From contig NZ_CP009286.1 in assembly GCF_000758685.1 (NCBI RefSeq), positions 1,952,501 through 2,016,500 on the forward strand: 64,000 nt of DNA, read 5' to 3'. This DNA is from Paenibacillus stellifer (GTDB taxonomy: Bacteria; Bacillota; Bacilli; Paenibacillales; Paenibacillaceae). A program made the position numbers and the translations under genes. Below, one piece after another: positions 17,107-25,230 of the stretch; position 1 is the first letter of the stretch; every line of letters begins with the position of its first letter. The notes beneath the pieces were generated by a model that saw only the letters and a list, made by a program, of their open reading frames with translations, did no database searches and had not been told where the DNA came from.

Positions 17107-18531
17107 ATGTCGGTTGAAAAAGTGTTGCAAACGATCAAAGAAAACAACATCGAATGGGTAGATTTCCGTTTTGTAGATTTGGCTGGACGGGCCCATCATA
17201 TCTCTTTGCCAGCTGATGCTGTAGACGAAGATACTTTCGTTAACGGCGTGGCATTTGACGGCTCTTCGATTACGGGCTTCCGCGGTATTGAAGAATCTGA
17301 CATGGTTATGATGCCGGATCCTAGCACTACATATGTCGATCCTTTCACTGCTCACCCTACGCTCAACATTATGTGCGACATTTTCACCCCTGACGGCGAG
17401 CGTTATGAGCGCGACCCTCGCGGCATCGCAGTTAAAGCCGAAGAATACCTTCAGAAGAGCGGTGTAGGCACGGCTGCTTTCTTCGCTCCTGAATCCGAGT
17501 TCTTCATTTTCGACGACGTTCGCTTCGAAAGCGGAATGAACAGCTCCTCTTACTTCGTGGACTCCGAAGAAGCAGTATGGAACACCAACCGCAAGGACGA
17601 AGGCGGCAACCTGAGCTATAAAGTCCGCGTCAAGGGCGGTTATGTACCGGTAGCTCCAGTTGATACTCAACAGGACATCCGCAGTGAAATGTGTCGTCTG
17701 CTTGCCGAAGCGGGTCTCGTGATCGAACGTCACCACCACGAAGTGGCAACAGCCGGACAAGCTGAAATCAACTTCCGCTTTGATACCCTCAAGAAGACGG
17801 CTGACAACCTGCTGACTTACAAATACATCGTGCAGAACACTGCCCGCCAATATGGCAAGGTTGCAACCTTCATGCCGAAGCCGCTCTTCGGCGACAACGG
17901 TAGCGGCATGCACGTTCACCAATCGATCTTCAACGGCGATACTCCGCTGTTCTATGAAAAAGGCGCTTATGCCAACCTGAGCGAAACCGCTCTGCACTAC
18001 ATCGGCGGTATCCTGTACCATGCTCCGGCTCTGATCGCTCTGACCAACCCGAGCACGAACTCCTTCAAACGTCTGGTTCCAGGCTATGAAGCACCGGTTA
18101 ACCTGGTATTCTCCAAAGGCAACCGTTCCGCAGCTGTTCGTATTCCGGTTGCAGCTGTTACGCCTAAGGGCTGCCGTATCGAGTTCCGTACTCCGGACTC
18201 CACAGCTAACCCATACCTGGCCTTCTCCGCAATGCTGTTGGCTGGTCTGGACGGCATCAAGAAGAAGATCGATCCGCAAGAACTGGGCTATGGTCCGCTC
18301 GACAAGAACATCTACGAGCTGCCGGATTCCGAGAAGGAGAAAATCCGCAGCGTACCAGGCAGCCTGAACGAAGCTCTGGACGCTCTGGAAGCTGACTATG
18401 AATTCCTGACTGAAGGCGGCGTCTTCACCAAAGAATTCATCGACAACTACATTGACCTGAAACGCGGCGAAGCACAAGCGGTTGCTATTCGTGTTCATCC
18501 GCATGAATATTCCCTGTATTTCGACCTGTAA
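17107..18531 (+). CDS. glnA: Glutamine synthetase type I, long (GSI-beta-like) form
   Basis: ATP-dependent synthesis of glutamine from glutamate and ammonia. At 474 residues it is longer than the usual Bacillus GlnA (about 444) and close to the enterobacterial form. Motifs seen: FDGSSITGF, the metal-binding APESEFFIFD region, VATAGQAEINFRF, KPLFGDNGSGMHVHQS and PVNLVFSKGNRSAAVRIP. It has DKNIYELP, matching the DKNLYDLP region that holds the adenylylation Tyr397 in the E. coli enzyme. Start ATG 17107 follows GGGGAGG; 17089 is upstream of that site. No glnR gene is adjacent, but GlnR-like boxes are. A perfect terminator follows. Confidence 0.93.
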   Translation: MSVEKVLQTIKENNIEWVDFRFVDLAGRAHHISLPADAVDEDTFVNGVAFDGSSITGFRGIEESDMVMMPDPSTTYVDPFTAHPTLNIMCDIFTPDGERYERDPRGIAVKAEEYLQKSGVGTAAFFAPESEFFIFDDVRFESGMNSSSYFVDSEEAVWNTNRKDEGGNLSYKVRVKGGYVPVAPVDTQQDIRSEMCRLLAEAGLVIERHHHEVATAGQAEINFRFDTLKKTADNLLTYKYIVQNTARQYGKVATFMPKPLFGDNGSGMHVHQSIFNGDTPLFYEKGAYANLSETALHYIGGILYHAPALIALTNPSTNSFKRLVPGYEAPVNLVFSKGNRSAAVRIPVAAVTPKGCRIEFRTPDSTANPYLAFSAMLLAGLDGIKKKIDPQELGYGPLDKNIYELPDSEKEKIRSVPGSLNEALDALEADYEFLTEGGVFTKEFIDNYIDLKRGEAQAVAIRVHPHEYSLYFDL

Positions 18532-18550
18532 GATTTGCGCATAAACAGCA

Positions 18551-18590
18551 AGAAGCCATGTTCACCGATCGGTGGCATGGCTTCTTTTTT
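18551..18590 (+). terminator. Terminator after glnA
   Basis: AGAAGCCATG pairs with CATGGCTTCT, with an inner CACCGATCGGTG hairpin, then a run of T. Confidence 0.9.
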
Positions 18591-18799
18591 CTATTTTATT
18601 AACATTTCACTATGTTTTAAACGCAGAACTTGTGGTAAAATCGAAGAGGATTTTGTTCATGTGCCGCATTAAAGCGGCAAATGGAAGATGCTGATAGGCA
18701 CAGAATAACTCACACAATCATGTGAATAATTATACTTGCTGCCATGTCAGATTATTGCTATCATTACGATATTGAAAGTTGAGAAAGGGTGGGAGTATT

Positions 18800-19888
18800 T
18801 TGAGCAAGAGAGCATACAATTTCAACGCAGGTCCTGCAGCCTTGCCTCTTGAAGTTCTTGAGCGTGCACAGGCGGAATTTGTTGATTTCCGGGAAACGGG
18901 CATGTCGATCATGGAGATGTCGCATCGCGGAGCTGTGTATGAATCCGTGCATAACGAAGCACAGGAACGCCTGCTGTCTCTGTTGGGCAATCCTTCCGGC
19001 TATAAGGTGTTGTTCATTCAGGGCGGCGCAACGACCCAGTTCGCAATGGTTCCGCTCAACCTTCTCTCTGAAGGCAAGGTCGGCAGCTATGTGCTGACAG
19101 GAAGCTGGGCCGACAAAGCGTTCAAGGAAGCTAAAATTGCTGGCGGCGCACATGTTGCGGCTACTTCCGAGGACAAGAAGTTCCTGGCGATTCCAGATCT
19201 TGCTTCGATCAAGCCTGCCGATAATGCTGCATACCTTCATGTCACTTCCAACGAGACGATTGAAGGCACCCAGTACCAGGAGTTCCCTGACACTGGATCC
19301 CTTCCGCTGATCGCCGACATGTCGAGCGATATTCTGAGCCGTTCTTTCGACGTCAGCAAGTTCGGATTGATCTATGCAGGCGCTCAGAAGAACCTGGGGC
19401 CGTCGGGCGTTACCGTTGTCATTGCGAAGGAAGAGCTGATCGCTGAATCTCCTTCCAACATCCCGACCATCCTGCGTTACAGCACGCATTACAAGAACAA
19501 CTCTCTGTACAATACTCCGCCATCCTATTCGATCTATATGGTCAACGAGGTCCTGAAATGGATTGAAGAGCAGGGAGGCCTACAAGGCATCGAAGCGAAG
19601 AACCGCGACAAAGCCGGTCTTCTGTACAATGCCATCGACGGCAGCGGAGGATTCTACCGCGGTGTAGCGGAGCAGAGCAGCCGTTCCATCATGAACGTTA
19701 CGTTCCGGATGGAATCCGAAGAGCTGGAGAAGAAATTCGTCAAGGCTTCGGAGCAGGAAGGCTTCGTGGGTCTCAAGGGACACCGCAGCGTTGGAGGACT
19801 TCGCGCTTCCATCTACAACGCCGTTCCTTACGAAAGCATCAAGGCACTGACAGAGTTCATGAGCCATTTCCAGAAGACGCAAGGCTAA
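18800..19888 (+). CDS. serC: Phosphoserine aminotransferase
   Basis: PLP enzyme of serine biosynthesis, converting 3-phosphohydroxypyruvate and glutamate to phosphoserine and 2-oxoglutarate. The 362-residue protein begins SKRAYNFNAGPAALPLEVLE, has GGATTQFAM, and the PLP lysine in YAGAQKNLGPSG. The C-terminal end has GLKGHRSVGGLRASIYNA. The start is TTG 18800 with AAAGGGTGGGAG at 18784-18795; the reading from 18779 overlaps that site. The 265-base gap upstream has a small GCCGC/GCGGC hairpin near 18663 but no riboswitch I recognise. Confidence 0.93.
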   Translation: MSKRAYNFNAGPAALPLEVLERAQAEFVDFRETGMSIMEMSHRGAVYESVHNEAQERLLSLLGNPSGYKVLFIQGGATTQFAMVPLNLLSEGKVGSYVLTGSWADKAFKEAKIAGGAHVAATSEDKKFLAIPDLASIKPADNAAYLHVTSNETIEGTQYQEFPDTGSLPLIADMSSDILSRSFDVSKFGLIYAGAQKNLGPSGVTVVIAKEELIAESPSNIPTILRYSTHYKNNSLYNTPPSYSIYMVNEVLKWIEEQGGLQGIEAKNRDKAGLLYNAIDGSGGFYRGVAEQSSRSIMNVTFRMESEELEKKFVKASEQEGFVGLKGHRSVGGLRASIYNAVPYESIKALTEFMSHFQKTQG

Positions 19889-20015
19889 TCAATACGAATT
19901 CTATTTCAAAGCTAACAGCCTAACCTAACAGCCTGAAAGCGTACTGTAGAAGCCTCAGCGCTTGTTAAGAAGCATGGCCGATGTTAGCTTTGAGCAATAG
20001 CTGCTATACTTTTAT

Positions 20016-20046
20016 AAGACCTTCCGCCTCCGGTGGAAGGTCTTCT
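20016..20046 (+). terminator. Hairpin after serC
   Basis: AAGACCTTCC pairs with GGAAGGTCTT around a 9-base loop. The following T-tract is poor, so termination efficiency is uncertain. Confidence 0.55.
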
Positions 20047-20120
20047 TGAGCAATTGGACCCTGATAGGGCGATCACGATAATTCGCTGTGAATCAGCATG
20101 AGTTTGGAGGAGAATAGGGT

Positions 20121-20585
20121 ATGGCACTTCACATTGTACTCGTAGAACCCGAGATTCCGGCCAATACGGGCAACATTTCCCGCACCTGTGCGGCGACCGG
20201 CATTCATCTGCATCTGGTGCGTCCGCTAGGCTTTCGGACGGACGATGCGACCTTGAAGCGGGCAGGGCTCGATTACTGGCATGCCGTTCACATTGAATAT
20301 CATGACTCTTTTGCCGAGGTGCAGGAAATGTATCCGGAGGGTCGATTCTTCTATGCGACAACCAAAGCGGACAAACGGTATACGGACTATGAATTCCGGG
20401 ACGGCGACTTTTTTGTCTTCGGCAAAGAAACGAAAGGACTCCCGGACAGCATTCTAAAGGCGGGTTGGGAGACGACGATGCGGATGCCAATGACAGGTGA
20501 TGTCCGGTCACTGAATCTTTCCAATTCGGCGGCCATTATCGTCTATGAAGCGCTTCGTCAACTCGGTTTTCCGGGTTTGAACTAA
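20121..20585 (+). CDS. trmL: tRNA (cytidine/uridine-34 2'-O)-methyltransferase TrmL
   Basis: A 154-residue SPOUT-class methyltransferase that modifies the wobble base of tRNA-Leu. It shows EPEIPANTGNISRTCAATG at residues 9-27, FGKETKGLP and the knot region MPMTGDVRSLNLSNSAAIIVYEALRQ. Length and motifs match TrmL (formerly CspR/YibK). Starts ATG 20121 after TTTGGAGGAG. Transcribed alone, with hairpins on both sides. Confidence 0.93.
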   Translation: MALHIVLVEPEIPANTGNISRTCAATGIHLHLVRPLGFRTDDATLKRAGLDYWHAVHIEYHDSFAEVQEMYPEGRFFYATTKADKRYTDYEFRDGDFFVFGKETKGLPDSILKAGWETTMRMPMTGDVRSLNLSNSAAIIVYEALRQLGFPGLN

Positions 20586-20598
20586 GAGCAATAGCTGA

Positions 20599-20628
20599 AG
20601 ACCGATTGCGTTGGCAGTCGGTCTTTTT
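20599..20628 (+). terminator. Terminator after trmL
   Basis: AGACCGATTGC pairs with GCAGTCGGTCT around GTTG, followed by five T. Confidence 0.88.
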
Positions 20629-20701
20629 GCTGTATTTTTCGCTAGGGACAAAAATCAAGTGGTCGCCACATCATCCTCCAACAGATCTAGCATGGATTAA
20701 C

Positions 20702-21667
20702 TTATCTCATCGGTGCGAAGCTGCTGACGACAGACAAGATGTCTTCGGTTCGTGCTAAAACTTCGTCAGTTAACTCGGTTTCGATCGCTTTAATGTTCTC
20801 TTCAATTTGGGAAGGCCGGCTGGAGCCAATAATGGCCGAGCTTACATTCGGCTGGCGCAGCACCCATGCCAAGGCGAATTGAGATAAGGAAATCCCAAGC
20901 TTCGATGCCAGCTCTTCCAGTTTAACGGTGCAAGCAAGCACATCCTCCCGTAAATAACTGTTAATAACGCCATTCGTATTGTCATTTGCCGCTCTGCTGT
21001 CCTGAGGAATTGCCATGCCCGGCTTGTACTTGCCGGTGAGCACACCTTGCGCAAGCGGTGAGAAGACCACAAGCCCATCGGATTCGCACTGGCTGATTAC
21101 GTTTTCTTTTTCAATGTAGCGTTCGAACATATTGTATATCGGTTGATTGGAAATCAGCGGCCGCAGATTCAGACTTTTACCGATTGAAGCCGCATCCGCA
21201 ATTTGATTTGCATTCCACTCGCTGACTCCTGCGTACAGGATTTTGCCTTGGGCTGTAAGATCATCAAGTGCGCGAAGCGTCTCTTCGACCGGTGTTTCAT
21301 GATCAAAACGATGGCATTGATATAAGTCGATGTAATCCGTCCCCAAACGCTTCAGGCTGGCGTCACATTGCTCTATTATGTGTTTACGGGACAAGCCGCG
21401 CTCATTTGGTCCTTGGCCTTGAGGGAAGAAGACCTTCGTTGCCAGCACATAGCTGCTGCGGGGATACGCATGTAATGCGCTGCCCACCACTTTCTCCGCT
21501 CCGTTGTAGGAGTTAGACGTATCAAAGAAATTGATACCAAGTTCATATGCTTTATGGATGCAAGCCACCGCCGTTTCCTCAGCTGTAGCCGATCCATAGG
21601 TCAGCTAGCTGCCTAGGCCGATCTCACTCACCTTCAGCCCGCTTTTGCCAAGTCTTCTGTATTTCAT
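20702..21667 (-). pseudogene. Aldo/keto reductase interrupted by an in-frame TAG
   Basis: NADPH-dependent aldo/keto reductase of the Kv-beta/YghZ type. From ATG 21667, which has AAGGAG eight bases upstream, the frame reads MKYRRLGKSGLKVSEIGLGS, then TAG at 21605-21607, then LTYGSATAEETAVACIHKA and on to residue 321. Relatives have Trp at the stop position (GSWLTYG), so a TGG-to-TAG change is the simplest explanation. The remaining frame is intact and keeps the catalytic Asp and Tyr (NFFDTSNSY), Lys (LATKVF) and His (QCHRFD). A restart at GTG 21568 would lose the first barrel strand and likely activity. It faces a MerR gene that is also broken. Confidence 0.85.
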
Positions 21668-21702
21668 TTGCTCCACTCCTTCTCATATTGTTGATCAATA
21701 TC

Positions 21703-21733
21703 AGAATAGGGGATAAACTTAACTTTAGGTCAA
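21703..21733 (-). promoter_or_regulatory. MerR-type promoter (19-bp spacer) for the aldo/keto reductase
   Basis: On the minus strand TTGACC (21733-21728) and TATTCT (21708-21703) are separated by 19 bases, the long spacer typical of promoters activated by MerR-family proteins. An imperfect dyad (ACCTAAAGTTAAGTTT) fills the spacer. Confidence 0.6.
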
Positions 21734-21768
21734 GGGTCGGAGTTGTTTTTTTCGGGAAGGAGTTTTTT

Positions 21769-22145
21769 GTGGAATATTCAATCAAGCAAGTCTCAGAACG
21801 TCTGCAATTGCCTATTTCAACGCTGCGCTATTACGACAAAGAGGGGCTGATGCCTTAATTAAAAGAACCGAATACGGTACCCGCAAATTTTCAGAAATGG
21901 ATATATGCTGGCTGGAATTGGTCTGTTGTCTTAAGAACAGTGGAATGCCGATTGAGGAAGTCAAGGAATTCATGATGTTATGCCTAAACGGTTCATCTAC
22001 ATGTGAGCAGCGGAGGGAATTGCTTGAACAGCATAAGGAGAATATTGAGCAGAAAATGAATACTCTTAACCGCAGTCTTGGTATGATCAATTATAAGTTG
22101 GCGCATTACAACGAAATCGGAATTTTTCATATTGATACTCACTAG
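21769..22145 (+). pseudogene. MerR-family regulator with a one-base frameshift
   Basis: Starts at GTG 21769 behind GGAAGGAG. The first frame encodes a MerR helix-turn-helix (EYSIKQVSERLQLPISTLRYYDKEGLMP) and stops at a TAA near 21856. Shifting by one base at about 21853-21856 restores IKRTEYGTRKFSEMDICW and the rest of the protein through LEQHKENIEQKMNTL to the stop at 22145. Loss of one T from CCTTTAATT explains the frameshift. The intact protein would be about 125 residues and would control the divergent aldo/keto reductase. A second possibility is a sequencing error. Confidence 0.85.
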
Positions 22146-22290
22146 CCCAGGAATGAGGGCTGAAAACATGCTTTGTAAAAATTTTTTATGTTTATCAGCA
22201 GGATTCGACATATGAGCATCGAATATTCAACATATTGGAAAAATTTCGATATTCCATATTTAACAGTTGAATAGGAGAGGTGTAGGTTAG

Positions 22291-22545
22291 ATGAAGCCCG
22301 CTGGCGTAGTGCGTAAAGTGGATCAACTCGGTAGAATTGTTCTGCCTAAATCCCTTCGCAAAAGGTACCAAATGAATGAGGGAGATCCAGTAGAGATTCT
22401 GGTCCAGGGGGACCATATTATTCTGGAGCGTTATCGGCCGAAGTGCGTGTTCTGCGGATCGATGGAAGAAGTAAGCGAGTACAAGGAGCGTTATATTTGC
22501 AGCCAGTGTCTGAATGAAATGACTCAGCTGCAAAGACACGCGTAA
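22291..22545 (+). CDS. AbrB-like DNA-binding protein with four-cysteine zinc-knuckle tail
   Basis: An 84-residue protein. Residues 1-48 match the AbrB/SpoVT swapped-hairpin DNA-binding domain (GVVRKVDQLGRIVLPKSLRKRYQMNEGDPVEI). The tail is not the AbrB oligomerisation domain: it has CVFC and CSQC pairs about 20 residues apart, a likely zinc ribbon. Transition-state regulators of this family control sporulation and stationary-phase genes. Starts ATG 22291 after AGGAGAGGTG. Monocistronic, with a clear terminator. The exact regulator name cannot be assigned. Confidence 0.85.
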   Translation: MKPAGVVRKVDQLGRIVLPKSLRKRYQMNEGDPVEILVQGDHIILERYRPKCVFCGSMEEVSEYKERYICSQCLNEMTQLQRHA

Positions 22546-22617
22546 ATCATAAGGACTCCGTAAGCATCAAGTCAGACCAACAAGAGGCCGGCAACGGCTA
22601 CGGAACGGTATCACAAC

Positions 22618-22642
22618 AAGCGCCGCTTGCGGCGCTTTTTTG
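22618..22642 (+). terminator. Terminator after the AbrB-like gene
   Basis: Stem AAGCGCCG/CGGCGCTT around a short loop, followed by six T. Confidence 0.85.
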
Positions 22643-22695
22643 CTGCCCTTATAGAGGGAGAGCCGAGGCGTTTCGTCTTAAGCATATGCGTACAT

Positions 22696-22730
22696 AAAAA
22701 AGGCTTCCCCCGTGGTTCGGAAGGAAGCAG
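22696..22730 (-). terminator. Terminator of the phosphodiester glycosidase gene
   Basis: Read on the minus strand: GCTTCC pairs with GGAAGC around a loop, followed by a run of T (the A-run at 22697-22701 on the plus strand). Confidence 0.6.
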
Positions 22731-22750
22731 GGCAATTGAGCCCTAATAAT

Positions 22751-23815
22751 CTACTTAAAAAACAAGAAGCTGGTCGGTACCGGCCTCAGGCCACCGTCGG
22801 AAGGTTTGTTCACAACCCTGCCTTTAAAAATGAGCGAGGTTGAGCCGCCTCCATCCAGGTTATACGCGTCGATGACACCCATCTTGAACAGCTTGTCCTG
22901 AATTTCCTCGAGGGTTGCCCCCGAGCTGCCGTTCTCATTGTACCCCTCGGCTACAACGATCAGCAGCTGGTTGTCCTTGTAGCTGCCGATGGCGGTACGC
23001 GGGGCGCGTCTAGGCGCGGTCTGCCATTTGGCGGGAATCTCCGTCTTGTAGCCGTCTTGGAGAAGAACAGGCACGAAGGAAGCGCCAAAGCGCGGCTCCA
23101 GCGCATCAAGCTGCTGACGGCTGTTGAATTTGCCGCCGATCAGCTTGCCCTCCTTGTTCATGCCGACAAAGCTCAAATCCTTATAGCTGGGTTCAAAGCC
23201 TGTTAAATATTTGCCATCCACAATTGTCGTGCTAAGCGGATAACGTTTGCCATCCTGGTCCGCGAATCCGCCGGCATTAATGCCGGCTACCGCTCCGTAT
23301 CGGCTTACCGCCTGAAGCGTTGTCTCCGAGCTCCCGAGGCCTTTCTGCGGGAGACTCATCGTCATCGCCGTCTGGTCCTTCAGCTTCACTTTCATCGCAT
23401 AGCCTGTATAGTCACCAGGATTAAGCCGATACAACTCGATCGTAATCCGGCTGCTGTCGATCACATCGTAAGGAAATCCCAGCCTTGATGAGATACGGCG
23501 GTTATAAATTTGCTCCGGACGCGCCGCCTGTGTTCTGGCCTGATCGACCAGAGTGCCCATCGTTGCTGTCGTCTGTCTGTACAGCTTGGCAGTCGTACTG
23601 ATCGCATGGGTTGTGGAAGAGGCGGACGTCTTCGCCAGCCCAAGATCGCGCCCAATCGCGTCAGTCGTCTGAAGTGGCCCTGGAACGGGCAAAAATTTCT
23701 GCGTCTCCAGATCCAGCGTAAGGGAGGGACGGTACAAAACGAGGCACAGCAAGAGCCCGATAAACGGGGCCGTTGCCAGCATGAAGAAACGATTTACTCT
23801 TTTGACCGGTGTCAT
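22751..23815 (-). CDS. Phosphodiester glycosidase family (NAGPA-domain) membrane-anchored protein
   Basis: A 354-residue protein with an N-terminal signal anchor (residues 10-28, FFMLATAPFIGLLLCLVLY) and a NAGPA/DUF2233 domain in the second half. Family segments include AVAGINAGGFADQDGKRYPLS, the RRAPRTAIGSYKDNQLLIVVAEG segment and YNLDGGGSTSLIFKGRVVN. Such domains hydrolyse phosphodiester-linked sugars or act on exopolysaccharide and cell-wall polymers; it would act outside the membrane. Its start overlaps the stop of the upstream coiled-coil gene by 4 bases, so they are co-translated. Confidence 0.85.
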   Translation of the reverse strand: MTPVKRVNRFFMLATAPFIGLLLCLVLYRPSLTLDLETQKFLPVPGPLQTTDAIGRDLGLAKTSASSTTHAISTTAKLYRQTTATMGTLVDQARTQAARPEQIYNRRISSRLGFPYDVIDSSRITIELYRLNPGDYTGYAMKVKLKDQTAMTMSLPQKGLGSSETTLQAVSRYGAVAGINAGGFADQDGKRYPLSTTIVDGKYLTGFEPSYKDLSFVGMNKEGKLIGGKFNSRQQLDALEPRFGASFVPVLLQDGYKTEIPAKWQTAPRRAPRTAIGSYKDNQLLIVVAEGYNENGSSGATLEEIQDKLFKMGVIDAYNLDGGGSTSLIFKGRVVNKPSDGGLRPVPTSFLFFK

Positions 23816-24219
23816 TTCAGCAGATCCATCTCTTTCTGAAGAACGTCAAGCTGCTTGCGGACCTCGTTAAGCTGGGTGTACAGCTTGTTGCTGTTGTCTG
23901 TCTTATTATTTGCATTGTCTTTAGTGAAGGTCAGCAGCTCATTGAAGGACTGTACCTGGCCCTGCAGCTCGGTAACTTCCTTGGACAGCGCAGAGAGCTT
24001 TTGCTCGTAATCGGACCTTAGGGCGGCCATCTGCTGCTGGCTCTGTGCCGTCAGCTGGGCGACCATTTGGTCTTTCAAATGATTCGAATAGCTGTAAGCC
24101 CCATAACCGCCGGCCACAATGACAATTAGCCAGAACAACAAAAACCATTTGACGGGGGATCCGTTTCGCGTCGCGGCACGTGAAGGATACGTGTCCTGCG
24201 ATTTCACGGACGGCTGCAT
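23812..24219 (-). CDS. Small single-pass membrane coiled-coil protein
   Basis: 135 residues, not assigned to a named family. One membrane segment lies at about residues 24-45 (VKWFLLFWLIVIVAGGYGAYSY), followed by a Gln/Leu-rich coiled coil to the C-terminus (heptads such as LSALSKEVTELQGQVQSF and NEVRKQLDVLQKEMDLLK). Its gene overlaps that of the phosphodiester glycosidase (ATGA), so a partner or scaffolding role for that enzyme is a reasonable inference. Starts ATG 24219 after AGAGGTG. Confidence 0.75.
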   Translation of the reverse strand: MQPSVKSQDTYPSRAATRNGSPVKWFLLFWLIVIVAGGYGAYSYSNHLKDQMVAQLTAQSQQQMAALRSDYEQKLSALSKEVTELQGQVQSFNELLTFTKDNANNKTDNSNKLYTQLNEVRKQLDVLQKEMDLLK

Positions 24220-24501
24220 GTTTGAATCACCTCTAAGCTTTAATATGAGTCCCTATTCTACCAGAATTGCATCCAATTCGCAAAAGATAGAGGAAGAATC
24301 AGGAAAAAAATAATTGCATCTTTTGAAAAAATTGCGTTACAATTTCACTAGATTCCAATGTGCATATTATCATGCCATTTAGGTAAATAGTCGGATTTGC
24401 CCGTAAGCTTGGAGAACGGGAAGCGGCCATAACCGCGAAGTGCTCCCGATAAGGCTGAGAGCCCGGAATTCATTACATAGTAGCAGGAGGATTGGATTGA
24501 A

Positions 24502-25158
24502 ATGGGTAAGGTATGGCAGGTAGTGATCATGGGCTGTCATCCCACAAGCATGCTGGGAACAAAGCTCATATTGGAGGAAACCGGAGATTTGAATGTAATT
24601 GCGACATGTGCCGACTGGGAGCAGGGAGGGGAGATTATCCGGGAAAATCGGCCGGAGCTGGTTCTGCTCGACTATTCCGTGTCGGGAGACCTGATCAATG
24701 CGATTTTGCCGGGGCTGAAGCAGGAAACGCCTTCCGCGCATTTTGTCGTGATGACGGAGACGAAAGGAAAGGAACTTTTGCAGCCGCTTCTTAAAATGGG
24801 GGCCAGCGGCATGATCTCCAAGGAGGCATCCCCGAGCCAACTGCTGCAACTGATCGCAGGACTTCGGGAGGGATTTCTCTCGATGCCGTTCGACTGGCTT
24901 GAGGCCGAATTATGGCCCATTCAGACGCCTGAGGATCAGGACGCGCTCTTTAAGTTGACATCTACAGAGCGATTTATCATGGACCGGATCGTTCAAGGCG
25001 TGACCTATGACAAAATTGCTTCAGAGCTCGAAGTCAGCCGCCGTTCCATTGACAATTACCTTCGCAAGATTTATGTTAAACTCGAAGTTTCAACCCGGGC
25101 GCAGGCCATTGAGAAATATGCGCTGTATACACACCGGGGCAGACCCGTATACGCATAG
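24502..25158 (+). CDS. Atypical NarL/LuxR-type response regulator (ComA-like)
   Basis: A 218-residue response-regulator-like transcription factor. The receiver has the phospho-acceptor region LVLLDYSVSG (Asp near residue 54) and the region FVVMTET. The acidic pair usually at the first strand (DDH) is replaced by MGCHPTS, so magnesium binding and phosphorylation may be lost. The LuxR-type helix-turn-helix at residues 150-205 (LTSTERFIMDRIVQGVTYDKIASELEVSRRSIDNYLRKIYVKL) is intact. No kinase gene is adjacent. Overall layout resembles ComA. Starts ATG 24502, with a weak AGGAGGATTG upstream. Confidence 0.8.
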   Translation: MGKVWQVVIMGCHPTSMLGTKLILEETGDLNVIATCADWEQGGEIIRENRPELVLLDYSVSGDLINAILPGLKQETPSAHFVVMTETKGKELLQPLLKMGASGMISKEASPSQLLQLIAGLREGFLSMPFDWLEAELWPIQTPEDQDALFKLTSTERFIMDRIVQGVTYDKIASELEVSRRSIDNYLRKIYVKLEVSTRAQAIEKYALYTHRGRPVYA

Positions 25159-25230
25159 TATCCGGCAAGGCAGCCCTGCGGCGGCTTGTTTCCGGATCTG
25201 CATTCCGAAAGAACGAGGGGGGAACGCCGC

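Noticed and set aside
17041..18504. A 487-residue minus-strand open frame across glnA
   Set aside because: It is the antisense shadow of a strongly conserved gene, with a composition unlike a real protein and no start signals.
18601..18780. Riboswitch or T-box before serC
   Set aside because: Only a small hairpin is visible; no conserved T-box or aptamer core could be found by eye.
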